From the NCBI RefSeq assembly GCF_003935425.1, contig NZ_RHQN01000003.1, positions 616,334 through 680,333 on the forward strand: DNA of 64,000 nt, given 5' to 3'. The notes below the pieces were generated by a model. It had not been told where the DNA came from. It searched no databases and was given only the letters and a program-made list of their open reading frames with translations. Every line of letters starts with the position of its first letter. Position 1 is the stretch's first letter. This DNA is from Pseudomonas sp. v388 (GTDB lineage: Bacteria; Pseudomonadota; Gammaproteobacteria; Pseudomonadales; Pseudomonadaceae). A program made the position numbers and the translations under genes. Shown here piece after piece: positions 48,772-58,951 of the stretch.

Positions 48772-49980
48772 TCAGGACTTCGCTTCCTGCTCCAGCTCTG
48801 CAACGGTGGGCGTCTTGCCGAAATGCCAGGTACTGACGCAACACAGTGCCAGCCCCGCCACCGCCAGCAAGCCCCCTACGACGCCCACATTCGCCACGCC
48901 CAGCTGGCTGCTGACCACGCTGCCGAGCAAGGCGCCGCCGCCGATCCCGATATTGAAGATGCCCGAGAACAGCGCCATGGCCACGTCGGTCGCATCCGGC
49001 GCCAGCGATAGCACTCTGGCCTGCAGCAACAGCCCGAAGCACATGACTGCCACGCCCCAGATCACGGTGATCGTGATGAGCGCCGTCTCATGACCGGACA
49101 GCGGCAACAGCAGCAGCAAGCACCACGAGATCATCAGAATGGCGCCGATCAGCATCCCATTGGGAAAGCGGCTGCTGAACAGGCTGAACAGCACCGAACC
49201 CAACACCCCTGCCCCGCCGAATACCAGCAACAGAACGGTGGTCATGTCGCCACTCAGCAACGCGACTTGCTGGGTGAACGGCTCGATATAGCTGTAGGCA
49301 GTGAAATGCGCCGTGACCACGGTCGCGGTCAGCAGGTAGACCGCCATCAGCCGCGAACGCTTGAACAGCATCGGCAGGCTTTGCAGCGACCCCGAGTTCT
49401 GGCTCGGCAGCAGCGGCAGCGCCCGCGTGAGCAATACCACGACGACCGCGGCAACCGCGGCGATGGTCAGGAAGGTGGTGCGCCAGCCCAGCGCCTCGCC
49501 GAGAAGGCGTCCAAGGGGAATGCCCAGGACCATGGCCAGCGACGTGCCGGTCGCCAGCAGGCCCAGTGCCTGCACCTGCTTGCCCGGTGGCGCGATACGC
49601 ACCGCCAGCGAGGCGGTCACTGACCAGAATATGGCGTGGGCAAAGGCAATGCCCACCCGACTGATCAGCAACAGCGTGAAGCTGGTGGACATGGCCGAGA
49701 CCACATGGCTGACCACGAACACGGCAAACACGCAGATCAGCAGCTTGCGGCGCTCGATATTGCGCGTGATCAGCATCATCGGCAGCGACATGAGTGACAC
49801 CACCCATGCGTAGATGGTGAGCATCAGCCCCACTTGCGCAGGAGTCATGTCAAAGCTGACGCCGATGTTGCTCAACAGGCCAATCGGCACGAACTCGGTG
49901 GTATTGAAGATAAAGGCCGCCAAGGCCAAAGCGACGACGCCAAGCCAGCTACCGGCATGTGCATTCGGGGGTGTATTCAT
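48772..49980 (-). CDS. MFS exporter, SotB-like sugar efflux transporter
   Basis: A 402-residue inner-membrane transporter with twelve predicted helices. The N-terminal [20 protein letters not shown] is the DHA1/SotB-type start, and [10 protein letters not shown] is the loop 2-3 motif. SotB members export arabinose or other sugars; substrate prediction within this family is weak. ATG 49980 and GTG 49995 are both possible and neither has a strong ribosome site. It is convergent with pcs. Confidence 0.85.
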   Translation of the reverse strand: MNTPPNAHAGSWLGVVALALAAFIFNTTEFVPIGLLSNIGVSFDMTPAQVGLMLTIYAWVVSLMSLPMMLITRNIERRKLLICVFAVFVVSHVVSAMSTSFTLLLISRVGIAFAHAIFWSVTASLAVRIAPPGKQVQALGLLATGTSLAMVLGIPLGRLLGEALGWRTTFLTIAAVAAVVVVLLTRALPLLPSQNSGSLQSLPMLFKRSRLMAVYLLTATVVTAHFTAYSYIEPFTQQVALLSGDMTTVLLLVFGGAGVLGSVLFSLFSSRFPNGMLIGAILMISWCLLLLLPLSGHETALITITVIWGVAVMCFGLLLQARVLSLAPDATDVAMALFSGIFNIGIGGGALLGSVVSSQLGVANVGVVGGLLAVAGLALCCVSTWHFGKTPTVAELEQEAKS

Positions 49981-50337
49981 CAGGAAAGGCAGCACTCAAG
50001 AAATTCGAAACCCGGAGGTCGTTCGCCATGTGATGACACCACACATGACACCTGGACAAAAAATCGGGCATGTAGACAACCACACGGCAACGCGAAGAAA
50101 CCACTCAAGGTCCGGGACCGAGTGCAGCGCGTGATGTGGATTCTTATGGGTATTGGGAATTACAGCCGGATGCCGCGAATTCTACGTCTCGCACGGTTCG
50201 ACCACAACACATGGCCCGTGACGCCCATGGCAGGATGACCGCTCGTCGATTGCGTGTAACGCAATCGATAATTGCAGGCAACGGCATTTACCGGCCCCGG
50301 AGCAAATCGCACACTGACGTGTCCACAAGGAGATCGC
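49981..50337. other. Divergent promoter region, MFS exporter and universal stress protein
   Basis: About 350 bp with no supported gene. It must carry the promoters of both flanking genes. GGAG at 50329-50332 serves the stress-protein ATG. No recognisable operator. Confidence 0.5.
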
Positions 50338-50784
50338 ATGTTCAAGACCCTATTGGTAGCCATCGACGGCAGTGCACAGAGCGGCAAGGTGCTGGACCTG
50401 GCAAGCGGCCTGGCGGCTTCCGCTGACCCGCCGGCGCACCTGCACCTGATTTGTGTGGTCGACCCGGCATACGCACTGACTGACTGTGAATCCTCGTTCG
50501 CCAAGACAGAGTACCCCGCTGCTGCCGGCGAACAGCGTCACGCCCAAAGCCTGATTACCACCGCACTGGAACAACTTCGTGAACGAGGCATTCAGTGTTC
50601 GGCGGACACGCTGAGGGGCGGCAATCCGGCTGAGGCGATTTGCGAAGAAGCCACGCGCCTTGGCTGCGACCTGATCGTGATCGGCCATCGGCACTTGTCA
50701 TTCCTCGGGCGCCTGCTCGATCCGTCGGTAGGCAGCCGCGTGCTCGATGTCGCGCCGTGCCCGGTACTGGTCGAAGTACGCTAG
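50338..50784 (+). CDS. Universal stress protein, UspA family
   Basis: A 148-residue cytoplasmic nucleotide-binding-fold protein. The N-terminal FKTLLVAIDGSAQSGKVLD and the C-terminal LIVIGHRHLSFLGRLLDPSV followed by APCPVLVEVR match the ATP-binding Usp type (G-x2-G-x9-G-[ST], here loosely as GHRHLSFLGRLLDPSVGS). AAGGAGAT precedes ATG 50338. It is transcribed alone and likely induced in stationary or low-oxygen conditions by family habit, not by anything seen here. Confidence 0.9.
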   Translation: MFKTLLVAIDGSAQSGKVLDLASGLAASADPPAHLHLICVVDPAYALTDCESSFAKTEYPAAAGEQRHAQSLITTALEQLRERGIQCSADTLRGGNPAEAICEEATRLGCDLIVIGHRHLSFLGRLLDPSVGSRVLDVAPCPVLVEVR

Positions 50785-50808
50785 AGCAGGCATCGATCGA
50801 CGTAACGC

Positions 50809-50853
50809 AAAAAACGCGAACGCCCCGCGATTCGACAGGATCGCGAGGCGTTC
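50809..50853 (-). terminator. Terminator of the PhnA-type gene
   Basis: On the minus strand GAACGCC plus a CGCGAT arm pairs across an 8-nt loop (13 bp with one mismatch), followed by six T residues. Confidence 0.85.
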
Positions 50854-50877
50854 AGGGCATTCCGTAACGTGATCGGA

Positions 50878-51219
50878 TCAGACCTTTCTGACGAACTCGG
50901 ACTTGAGCTTCATGGCACCGATGCCGTCGATCTTGCAGTCGATGTCGTGGTCGCCGTCCACCAGGCGGATGTTCTTGACCTTGGTGCCGACCTTGACCAC
51001 CAGGGACGAGCCTTTGACTTTCAGATCCTTGATCACGGTAACGGTGTCGCCGTCCTGCAACACGTTGCCGGTAGCGTCCTTGATCACTTTCACATCGTCC
51101 GAAGCGTCGGCACCCTCGCCGGCGGCAGACCACTCATGGGCGCATTCCGGGCAGATCAGCAGGGTGCCGTCTTCATAGGTGTACTCGGAATTGCATTTCG
51201 GACAGGACGGTAAGCTCAC
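50878..51219 (-). CDS. PhnA/YjdM-family zinc-ribbon protein
   Basis: A 113-residue protein. An N-terminal zinc ribbon, [20 protein letters not shown] followed by CPECAHEW, is joined to the PhnA C-terminal SH3-like domain ([40 protein letters not shown]). The start is GTG 51219, matching the family N terminus; a longer frame to 51249 adds only ten unlike residues. Despite its name the family is generally not a phosphonoacetate hydrolase and its function is unclear. Confidence 0.9.
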   Translation of the reverse strand: MSLPSCPKCNSEYTYEDGTLLICPECAHEWSAAGEGADASDDVKVIKDATGNVLQDGDTVTVIKDLKVKGSSLVVKVGTKVKNIRLVDGDHDIDCKIDGIGAMKLKSEFVRKV

Positions 51220-51612
51220 TGGATTCTCGCATCGACGGGTAAAAACCATGGATTATAAAGGGCTTTTATCGGTTTGGGCGGTTCGCGTTTTCGCCAGTAA
51301 GGCGCTCCTCCACAAACCGCGCTGAATCTGTAGCGGCGAGCGTACTCGCGAAGGCACATTCTCGAACGGCACGCCTGCCGAGGATGCACCTGCCGGAGAG
51401 CGGCCCCGCTGGCGCTTACATGGACACCCGCAGCCACTTGCCAACTGGACAGCCCGAAAAGACTGAGCTAAACAACACAAGCGGTTCGCTTGCTTGCGGC
51501 CCGTTTCGCGGCCCATTCCCTCTTTTTTCTAATTCCTGCGTTCGACGTTGGCGGTAGCTATTGCAGCTGGCGACCAACTCCATCGGTCCACCCCACATCA
51601 GAGCAGAACTCC
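51220..51612. other. Spacer with a degenerate REP
   Basis: About 390 bp without a supported gene. A REP-like sequence, TGTAGCGGCGAGCGTACTCG, lies at 51329-51348 and continues into CGAAGG. The acyltransferase upstream region follows; no clear promoter. Confidence 0.5.
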
Positions 51613-53634
51613 ATGGGCATTCCTCATAACCCGGCGCTGCGCTATCGCCCGGAAATCGACGGCCTGCGTTCGGTCGCGGTCCTTCCCGTCATCCTGTATC
51701 ACGCGGGTGTGGAGCTGTTTCCCGGCGGTTACGTCGGTGTCGATATCTTCTTCGTGATTTCCGGCTTCCTGATCACCTCGATCATTCTCGCCGAGATGCT
51801 GGCGGGGCGATTCTCGTTGATCAACTTCTACGAACGGCGGGCCAGGCGCATCCTGCCGGCGCTGTTCGTGGTCATGCTGGTGTGCCTGCCGTTGGCCTGG
51901 ACCATGCTGGACCCGGAGGATTTCAAGTATTTCTCCAAAAGCCTGGTAGCCGTGCCCACTTTCTCGTCAAACCTGCTGTTCTGGCTGGAGAGCGGCTACT
52001 TCGATCCCAGTGCTGAACTCAAACCGTTGCTGCATACCTGGACCCTCGCCGTGGAGGAGCAGTACTACCTGTTTTTTCCGCTGATCCTGATGATGGCCTG
52101 GCGTCTGGGGTTCAGATGGCTGGTGGGGATGCTGTCGGTCATCGCCGTGCTGAGCCTGCTGATCGCGGAAGCAGGCGTGCGCAACGACTCGGCCAGCACG
52201 TTCTACCTGCTCCATGCCCGAGCGTGGGAACTGCTGGTGGGTTCGTTCATCGCCTTCTACCTCGTCAAGCGCCCGTCAGTGACACGCGACAACCCCATGC
52301 TTGATCAAGCCGCTGCCCTGCTGGGTATCGGCCTGATCGCCTACGCCGTCACCCGCTTCGACAGCAGCACCCCCTTTCCGGGCGTGCACGCCCTGGTGCC
52401 GACCCTTGGCGCGGCGCTGATCATTCTGTTCGCTCACGCAGACACCTGGGTCGGGCGAGTGCTGAGCAGCCGGCCACTGGTGCTGATCGGGATGATCAGC
52501 TACAGCGCCTACCTCTGGCACCAGCCGCTATTCGCCTTCGCCCGCCATCACAGCCTGATTCAACCGGCCTTGTCGATCATGCTGGCGTTGGCCTGCCTGT
52601 CGCTGGTCCTGGCGTGGCTCAGCTGGCGATTCATCGAACAGCCGTTGCGCAACAAAGGTACGTTCAATCGAACGCAAATCTTCAGCTTCGGCGCCACGGC
52701 ATCGGCGGTGTTCATCGCCGTTGGCCTGACCGGTTACCTCAATAACGGGTTTACCGGCCGCTTCAACGTGGACCCGACGATCTACGAAGAATTTGCCGAC
52801 CCGCAGGTGCGTGACCGTTGCGACCGCAACCTGCATGGCAATTACTGGAACGTCGATTTCTGCCTGTTCGGCCTGGCGCAGCCCAATGCCACGCCGGATG
52901 TGGCGGTCTTCGGCGACAGCCACTCCGAAGCCCTGCTGTCGACTTTCGATGCTGCCGCCCGGGAACAGAACGAGACCCTGGTGCACATCGGTCTGGGCGG
53001 CTGCCTGCCGTTTCTGGGCGTAGACGTTGCCCAGGGCAATTACCAGGCCGGCGTTTGCGAAGCACTGGCCAGCCGCGAATTCGAATACGTGAAGAAACAC
53101 GGTATTCGCAAGGTCGTGCTGGTGGCACGCTGGACGCTCTATACCGACGGCGATTATCACGATCGGGAAATGTACCGGTATTTCCTGGTGTCGCGGGACA
53201 GCCGCGAACGCAGCCAGCAAGCGTCACGCAAGGTATTCCAGCAAGGCTTGCAAGCGACCGTGCGCGCCTACCGCGAGATCGGAGCCGAAGTGTTCATCGT
53301 GGCCCAGGTACCGCAACAGATGATCAACCCGAAAAATCTCTATTACCGCCTGGCCCGCAACGCTTCGCAAACGCCTGAGCAAAAGCTGCAACTGGTGGGA
53401 AACCTGTCGGTGACCCTCGACCGGCATCAGGAACTGCAACGCTTCACCCGCCAGACATTCGAGCACGAACGCCGGCACCAGGACTTCCATCTGGTGGCCA
53501 TGGACGACGTGTTCTGCCGCACGGCGCAGTGCCTGATCGGCGACACGAGTTCCTGGTACAAGGATTTCAACCATGTGAACGAACATGGCGCGAAACTGCT
53601 CGCCGGGCACATCAGCGAAATAATTGCGCGTTAG
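51613..53634 (+). CDS. Acyltransferase-3/SGNH fusion, probable O-antigen or cell-surface acetylase
   Basis: A 673-residue membrane protein of the OafA/OafB type. An N-terminal acyltransferase_3 domain of about ten helices starts with RPEIDGLRSVAVLPVILYHA and contains FFVISGFLITSIILAE. From about residue 400 a periplasmic SGNH domain carries the nucleophile in VAVFGDSHSEALL and the catalytic Asp-His in DFNHVNEHGAKLL. Such proteins O-acetylate O-chain sugars or peptidoglycan. ATG 51613 is preferred, although its ribosome site is poor. It lies about 15 kb from the O-antigen island; a link is plausible but unproven. Confidence 0.9.
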   Translation: MGIPHNPALRYRPEIDGLRSVAVLPVILYHAGVELFPGGYVGVDIFFVISGFLITSIILAEMLAGRFSLINFYERRARRILPALFVVMLVCLPLAWTMLDPEDFKYFSKSLVAVPTFSSNLLFWLESGYFDPSAELKPLLHTWTLAVEEQYYLFFPLILMMAWRLGFRWLVGMLSVIAVLSLLIAEAGVRNDSASTFYLLHARAWELLVGSFIAFYLVKRPSVTRDNPMLDQAAALLGIGLIAYAVTRFDSSTPFPGVHALVPTLGAALIILFAHADTWVGRVLSSRPLVLIGMISYSAYLWHQPLFAFARHHSLIQPALSIMLALACLSLVLAWLSWRFIEQPLRNKGTFNRTQIFSFGATASAVFIAVGLTGYLNNGFTGRFNVDPTIYEEFADPQVRDRCDRNLHGNYWNVDFCLFGLAQPNATPDVAVFGDSHSEALLSTFDAAAREQNETLVHIGLGGCLPFLGVDVAQGNYQAGVCEALASREFEYVKKHGIRKVVLVARWTLYTDGDYHDREMYRYFLVSRDSRERSQQASRKVFQQGLQATVRAYREIGAEVFIVAQVPQQMINPKNLYYRLARNASQTPEQKLQLVGNLSVTLDRHQELQRFTRQTFEHERRHQDFHLVAMDDVFCRTAQCLIGDTSSWYKDFNHVNEHGAKLLAGHISEIIAR

Positions 53635-53712
53635 CCTCGCAGCCTCCAGACCTTGGCGCCAGTGTCGCGGTCTACACTGTCTCGCCACGCCAGCCGCATC
53701 AGGAAAACGCCG

Positions 53713-54393
53713 ATGACCGCAGCCAGTTTCGCTCCGTTCCAGGATTTCGCCGCTCGCCTGATTCCCCACACCCAGGCAGAGAACGTCGATGGCTCCCACG
53801 ACGTCTCTCACCTGTTGCGGGTGTGGAGCAATGTCTGCGCCATTCGTGACCAGGAAGGCGGTGACGTGGAGATTCTGCTGGCCGCGACGCTGCTGCACGA
53901 CTGTGTGGCGGTGGAGAAAAATTCGCCGTTTCGCTCGAGTGCGTCGCGCCTGGCCGCCGCCAAGGCGACCGAACTGCTCACCGAAATGGGCTGGCAAGAA
54001 GAGCGTATTGCCTCGGTCGCGCATGCCGTCGAAGCCCACAGTTTTTCCGCCGGCGTGACGCCGACCTCGGTTGAAGCGAAGATCCTGCAAGACGCTGACC
54101 GACTGGACGCGTTGGGCATGGTAGGGGTCGCGCGGGTTTTTTACGTGTCGGGGCGCATGGGCAGCGCGTTGTATGATCCACTTGACCCGCAGGCCAGCCA
54201 TCGCAGCTACGACGACCAACGATTCGCCATCGACCACTTCCACACCAAACTGCTGCATCTGGCCGAAGGCTTCCAGACGTCGGCCGGCGCGCGCTTCGCT
54301 CAGGTACGCCATGAGCGCTTGAAAAGATTCCTCGATGAACTGATGGAAGAGATTGGCGCACCGGTTCATGAGGCACAACCTTCCAGCGTGTGA
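53713..54393 (+). CDS. HD-domain phosphohydrolase
   Basis: A 226-residue soluble protein. The HD metal site is visible as [30 protein letters not shown] and [15 protein letters not shown], i.e. H...HD...D. The family (YedJ-like) hydrolyses phosphate esters, but substrates are mostly unknown. It starts at ATG 53713, 78 bp after the acyltransferase stop. It overlaps the long reading frame, but not the chosen start, of the following chemoreceptor. Confidence 0.9.
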   Translation: MTAASFAPFQDFAARLIPHTQAENVDGSHDVSHLLRVWSNVCAIRDQEGGDVEILLAATLLHDCVAVEKNSPFRSSASRLAAAKATELLTEMGWQEERIASVAHAVEAHSFSAGVTPTSVEAKILQDADRLDALGMVGVARVFYVSGRMGSALYDPLDPQASHRSYDDQRFAIDHFHTKLLHLAEGFQTSAGARFAQVRHERLKRFLDELMEEIGAPVHEAQPSSV

Positions 54394-54500
54394 CGCATTT
54401 GTCTGGCGCCAACATTCCGTTTTCTTGGCGATGTCATAAAGACATCACACGACTGCCTTATAAACACTTCTCCGAAGCTCCGTTTATAGGGTCACGTGCT

Positions 54501-56174
54501 GTGAAAAAAATCCTGCCTCGCTTGTTGCGCCAGCGCTCTGGAACGTCGGTATTGCGCCGCTTCCGGATTACCCAACGGCTGGTGCTGTGCTTCGGTATTA
54601 CCTCGTTGCTGATGGTTGCGCTGGGGGTTTTCAGCCTGTTGCAGATGCAGCACATCCGTAACCAGAGCGAAGTGGTGGAAAGCGGCGCGATGCCCAGCAT
54701 TGCCATGGCCGACGCCATCGCCATTGGCCTTGTAAAACTGCGCGCCGAAACCGCACGGCTGATCGCCAACGCCGACGACCCAGGCGCAGTGATCACCAGC
54801 AAGATCAACGTCGAGCAGCTCAGAAACGAAGTGGAAAAAGGCTTCGTCGATTACCTGGCGCGAATCAAGGACGGCACCGAACGCGACTCGATCATGGCCT
54901 TGCAGGACGCCTACAAGGCGTTCATGCCGGGCCTGCAGGACGAGATCGCACTGATCGAACAGCGCAAATTGGATGAAGCACGCGTACTGGCCAACACCAT
55001 GCTGTCCATGCAGGGCGACCTGATGGACATGCAGGTTCAGCTGTTGCGCGAACTCAACACCCAACGCGCCGCCGCAGCCGTAGACACGGCCACCGCCAGC
55101 TACGCCCGGGCGCGGATCATCGCCCTCAGTGCCATTGGCCTGGCGCTGGCGCTGACATTGCTGCTCGCCTGGCGGCTGAGTGTGAGCATCATTCATCCGG
55201 TGCGTTACGCCCTGCATATCGCCAGTACGATCGCCGACGGCGACCTCTCCAGACACGAGATCCCGGAAGGCAAGGACGAAACGGCGCAGTTGCTGATCAT
55301 GCTGGGCCGCATGCGCACCAACCTGCACGGCACCATCGATCAGATCTATGCCGCCGCCAGCCAGCTTTCCCAGTCGGTACAGGAAATGGGTTCCATTGCC
55401 GAAGCCAGCGCCCATAACCTGCAACTGCAGAACAACGAAATCGAACAAGCGGCCGTTGCGGTCAACCAGATGAGTCAGGCGGCAGTGGAAGTGGCCGGCA
55501 ACGCCAGCAACACGGTTACCGAATCGCAGGCGTCGACGCAGGCGGCCGCGCAGGGTCAGGTGCGTCTGTCGGCGACCATCAGCTCCATCCAGGAACTGAC
55601 CGACAACGTGCTGGACTCTTCGCACCAGGCCGCAGGTCTGGCCGAACGCACCCAGAGCATCAGCAGCATTCTGGATGTGATCCGCGCCATCGCCAATCAG
55701 ACCAACCTGCTGGCGCTCAACGCGGCCATCGAGGCGGCACGCGCCGGGGAAGCGGGCCGTGGGTTCGCGGTAGTTGCCGACGAAGTGCGCTCATTGGCGC
55801 AGCGCACCAGCGCCTCCACTACCGAGATCGAGAACCTGATCAACGGCGTACAGCAAAGCACCCAGGAAACCGCCGATTCCCTGCGCCACACCGCTACCAA
55901 AGCCAGCCAGACACTGGAACAGGCGGCGGCCACCGGCGAAGCGCTGACGGTCATCATCAGTTCGACCAACACCATCAACGATCGCAACCTGATGATCGCC
56001 AGCGCCGCCGAACAACAGGCCCAGGTGGCAGGGGAAGTGGACCGCAACCTGAGCAGCATCCGTGACCTGTCTACCCAGACCGCCACGGGCGCGCAACAGA
56101 CGACCGTGGCGAGCAACGCGCTGTCGATGCTGGCCACTGACCTCAACAGCATGGTGCAACGCTTCGTGTTGTAA
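54501..56174 (+). CDS. Methyl-accepting chemotaxis protein
   Basis: A 557-residue receptor. The GTG at 54501, about 9 nt after AGGG, gives a basic N terminus and a first helix ([18 protein letters not shown]) near residues 29-46. The earlier frame start at 54390 would add 37 unlike residues. A 4HB-type sensor of about 150 residues, a second helix ([19 protein letters not shown]), HAMP and the signalling tip [20 protein letters not shown] follow. Upstream, GATGTC/GACATC at 54432-54448 is a small inverted repeat. The ligand is unknown. Confidence 0.92.
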   Translation: MKKILPRLLRQRSGTSVLRRFRITQRLVLCFGITSLLMVALGVFSLLQMQHIRNQSEVVESGAMPSIAMADAIAIGLVKLRAETARLIANADDPGAVITSKINVEQLRNEVEKGFVDYLARIKDGTERDSIMALQDAYKAFMPGLQDEIALIEQRKLDEARVLANTMLSMQGDLMDMQVQLLRELNTQRAAAAVDTATASYARARIIALSAIGLALALTLLLAWRLSVSIIHPVRYALHIASTIADGDLSRHEIPEGKDETAQLLIMLGRMRTNLHGTIDQIYAAASQLSQSVQEMGSIAEASAHNLQLQNNEIEQAAVAVNQMSQAAVEVAGNASNTVTESQASTQAAAQGQVRLSATISSIQELTDNVLDSSHQAAGLAERTQSISSILDVIRAIANQTNLLALNAAIEAARAGEAGRGFAVVADEVRSLAQRTSASTTEIENLINGVQQSTQETADSLRHTATKASQTLEQAAATGEALTVIISSTNTINDRNLMIASAAEQQAQVAGEVDRNLSSIRDLSTQTATGAQQTTVASNALSMLATDLNSMVQRFVL

Positions 56175-56214
56175 GCCTGTATATAGGAGCCCGCGGGCGG
56201 CGATCCGCTGTTTA

Positions 56215-56853
56215 TCAGCCCTGCGGACGCAAACGGTATTGCGGCGGCAGCTGATCCAGACCGCTGATGGTCACGTCCAGGCTCTTCCAGCGACCATCCT
56301 TGATGCCGTAGATGCAGCCATGCACCGACAGCGGCTGCCCGCGATGCCAGGCGTTCTGCACGATGCTGGTATGGCCGACGTTCGCCACCTGCTGGATCAC
56401 GTTCAATTCGCACAGACGGTCGACGCGCTCTTCTTCGGTCGGCAGCTTGGCCAACAGCTCGCGGTTCTCGTAATACAGATCACGGATCGAGCGCAGCCAG
56501 CCGTCGATCAGGCCCAGCTGGCGGTCCTGCATGGACGCGCGCACACCGCCGCAGCCGTAGTGGCCGGTCACCAGAATATGTTTGACCTTCAGCACATCGA
56601 CCGCGTACTGGATCACCGACAGGCAGTTGAGGTCGGTGTGAAGCACGACGTTGGCCACGTTGCGGTGTACGAACAGATCGCCCGGCAGCATGCCGACGAT
56701 CTCGTTGGCGGGTACGCGCGCGTCCGAGCAGCCGATCCAGAGGTATTCGGGGGTTTGCTGGCGGGCCAGCTTGGCGAAGAACTCAGGGTCTTCCTTTTTG
56801 ATCGCATCGGCCCAGCGCTCGTTGTTATCAATCAGGTCTTTTAGATCGTTCAT
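56215..56853 (-). CDS. can: Beta-class carbonic anhydrase
   Basis: Interconverts CO2 and bicarbonate in the cytoplasm. The zinc ligands are in WIGCSDARVPANEI (Cys, and Asp at +2) and LVTGHYGCGGVRASM (His and Cys). The length of 212 residues is typical of Can. It is transcribed alone, convergent with the chemoreceptor. Confidence 0.96.
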   Translation of the reverse strand: MNDLKDLIDNNERWADAIKKEDPEFFAKLARQQTPEYLWIGCSDARVPANEIVGMLPGDLFVHRNVANVVLHTDLNCLSVIQYAVDVLKVKHILVTGHYGCGGVRASMQDRQLGLIDGWLRSIRDLYYENRELLAKLPTEEERVDRLCELNVIQQVANVGHTSIVQNAWHRGQPLSVHGCIYGIKDGRWKSLDVTISGLDQLPPQYRLRPQG

Positions 56854-57041
56854 GCTATGACGCCTCGGTAATGATGCTCAGGCTTGGACTCGCGTCCGCG
56901 GCACCAAGTCACGCTATTGCGCCACGCCCGCATGTCATCGCGCACCCGCTGTCCGCCGGATGACGAAAAAAGGAATCTTCAAAGTTACGGCAGGTCCACC
57001 TTACAGGTACCCAACAGGCCCCAATAAGTGAGGATTTTGCC

Positions 57042-57452
57042 ATGAACGATTCACGCCGCCCGTTCGGTGCGCCGCAACCGGAGCCCATCGACGATAACGA
57101 GGACCGCATGGGTTCGATGGAAGAGCTGCACTTCGGGGAAGAAGACACAGCCCGCATCGGCGACGAGATACCTGAAGATGAACTGGAGCATCTGCTGCCC
57201 GAATCGCGGGAAGCCGAGGCAGGCCTGACCGGCGCGTCGACGCAGGACCATCATTCAACCGATGACGATCTGTCGCCCGAAACCCTGATTCATGAAGACG
57301 GCGCGCGCTCGCCCAACGAAAAAGGCGAGGATGAGCCGGCCGACCTGGATGTAACCGTGGTCGATGAAGACGACATCGGCGGTGGCAACGGTCTGGATGA
57401 AGAAGAACTGGCGATCGTCGACCCGCTCGACGGCAGACCCGACCGACCTTGA
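57042..57452 (+). CDS. Highly acidic hypothetical protein
   Basis: A 136-residue protein extraordinarily rich in Asp and Glu, with no aromatic-rich core, signal or membrane helix, and probably disordered: MGSMEELHFGEEDTARIGDE is typical. I recall similar pseudomonad proteins carrying labels such as HPr-related or serine kinase, but nothing in the sequence supports catalysis. It starts at ATG 57042 and converges with rimI. It may be an interaction or nucleic-acid-mimic protein, which is speculation. Confidence 0.8.
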   Translation: MNDSRRPFGAPQPEPIDDNEDRMGSMEELHFGEEDTARIGDEIPEDELEHLLPESREAEAGLTGASTQDHHSTDDDLSPETLIHEDGARSPNEKGEDEPADLDVTVVDEDDIGGGNGLDEEELAIVDPLDGRPDRP

Positions 57453-57461
57453 TCGGGGCAA

Positions 57462-57914
57462 CTATTCGAGCAGCGTGCAGGCCATGACCACCGCGTCTTC
57501 GCGGCCGCCTACTGCCGGATAGTAATCGCGACGCCGGCCGATTTCGTTGAAACCGTAGTTCTCGTACAGGCGATACGCCGGCCGGTTGCTGTCGCGCAAT
57601 TCCAGGAAGCATTCCCGGGCGTTGAGCTGATAGGCGCGCTTCATCAGGTGGTCGAGCAAACGAAGGCCAAGGCCACGGCCCTGGCTTTCCGGCTTGACGG
57701 TGATATTGAGCAAATGCGCTTCGTCGATGATCACCTGAATCACGCCGTGGCCCACCTGCTGCGCGCCCTCAAACATGAGCCAGATTTCGTAGGACTTGAG
57801 ACCATCAAGAAAAATGCCTCGCGTCCAGGGATGACTGAAAGCGGCGTATTCGATTTTCAGTACCGCATCCAGATCCGCTTCCGTCATGGGGCGGAAGGTA
57901 ATTGCATCATTCAT
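57462..57914 (-). CDS. rimI: Ribosomal protein S18-alanine N-acetyltransferase
   Basis: GNAT acetyltransferase that acetylates the N-terminal alanine of ribosomal protein S18. The acetyl-CoA loop is VKPESQGRGLGLRLLDHLMK (Q-x-R-G-x-G), with ECFLELRDSNRPAYRLYENY downstream. At 150 residues it is normal. It overlaps the upstream gene by 8 bp; holD-rimI is also a pair in E. coli, which supports both calls. Confidence 0.93.
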   Translation of the reverse strand: MNDAITFRPMTEADLDAVLKIEYAAFSHPWTRGIFLDGLKSYEIWLMFEGAQQVGHGVIQVIIDEAHLLNITVKPESQGRGLGLRLLDHLMKRAYQLNARECFLELRDSNRPAYRLYENYGFNEIGRRRDYYPAVGGREDAVVMACTLLE

Positions 57915-58722
57915 CGTTCGATTTCCAGCGCGCCATCAGCCGACGCATGGCTTGCCAGACACTTGCCTTGCGCTCAGGCTCGTCCATCAGCAATTCGAGA
58001 CTGGGCAACGCCCAGGCCGTTCCCAGGCCATCGACCTGGACTTCAAGATCGTAAGACTCGGCATTGACGTCTGCGGCAAAGCGCATTGACGGCAAGCCAA
58101 TCAGCCAAAGACAAGCGCAGGGTTCTTCTTCGAACCGCGCCGCGACGAAACCTTGCACGAAATCCCGCGCCGCCTCCGGCCCTTGATCCATGTTGCCACG
58201 CACCAGCAACGGCCAGCGCACCGGCTCGCCGATGATCTGCGGGCTGTCCGGAAGGCCGGCGGCGCGCAGCATATCCTTGAGCAGCAAGTAGGACGGATCG
58301 CGACTCTGGAACGGCTGCCCGGTGGATAACTCCACCAGCAACAGACAACGTCCGGCGCGCAACAATTGCAAGGCAAAGCGCGGCGGCGGCGCTACCGGCG
58401 TCTTGACCGGTGCCGGTTCATCGCTCTCCACCACTGGCGCGGCGGCTGCCTTGGGGCTGGATGACGGGCGCGGAACTTCGATCTTCGGCCGCTCGACCTG
58501 ACGGGTGACAGGCGCTGCGCGCGTCTGGACCGGATTGCCCGCTGCCGCTGCGCCCGGCTCGGCTTGCGACGGCGCAGCCGCCGGCAAGCCTTGGGCCGCA
58601 GGCGGCAACGCTTCCAGCAGCTGCGGACGTGACGGCGCGGCGAACGGCAGTTCGGTGCGCGGCAACCAGCTGACCACCTGCATGGACGTCAGATAGGCGC
58701 GGCGACGAGACTCGTTGAGCAA
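57907..58722 (-). CDS. holD: Probable DNA polymerase III psi subunit (HolD counterpart)
   Basis: A 271-residue protein; TTG 58722 with AGGTGG 7 nt upstream is preferred, giving LNESRRRAYLTSMQVVSWLP, which looks conserved; ATG 58683 is the alternative. A proline- and alanine-rich linker (residues about 35-110) separates this N terminus from a folded C-terminal domain (LQLLRAGRCLLLVELSTGQP, WPLLVRGNMDQGPEAARDF). The linker leads automatic pipelines to call such proteins TonB-like, but there is no membrane helix. The position before rimI matches the psi gene of E. coli, and I recall biochemical assignment of psi to the P. aeruginosa gene next to rimI. Psi would bridge the clamp loader and chi. 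Confidence 0.7.
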   Translation of the reverse strand: MLNESRRRAYLTSMQVVSWLPRTELPFAAPSRPQLLEALPPAAQGLPAAAPSQAEPGAAAAGNPVQTRAAPVTRQVERPKIEVPRPSSSPKAAAAPVVESDEPAPVKTPVAPPPRFALQLLRAGRCLLLVELSTGQPFQSRDPSYLLLKDMLRAAGLPDSPQIIGEPVRWPLLVRGNMDQGPEAARDFVQGFVAARFEEEPCACLWLIGLPSMRFAADVNAESYDLEVQVDGLGTAWALPSLELLMDEPERKASVWQAMRRLMARWKSNDE

Positions 58723-58951
58723 GGGTCGACCACCTGGGGATAAGTTAAGCGCGCAATTCTAGGCGCTCTGCCCGCAATCGTCGAGCAACGATCCGGCCTG
58801 TGGTCAGGCGGTTCGGCGGCCTATAGGCCGTTCACCATGCAGCGCCGGAGCCGGTTGCGGCTTTCGGACAGGGATGACGCCGGCAGGTGAAACCTAACCG
58901 GGATGATGCAGTACAATTGCCGACTTTCACTTGCCAACAGTCGGCCTTCCA

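Noticed and set aside
58503-58722. Reading the rimI-upstream gene as TonB
   Set aside because: There is no N-terminal membrane helix and no TonB C-terminal domain; only the proline/alanine linker is similar.
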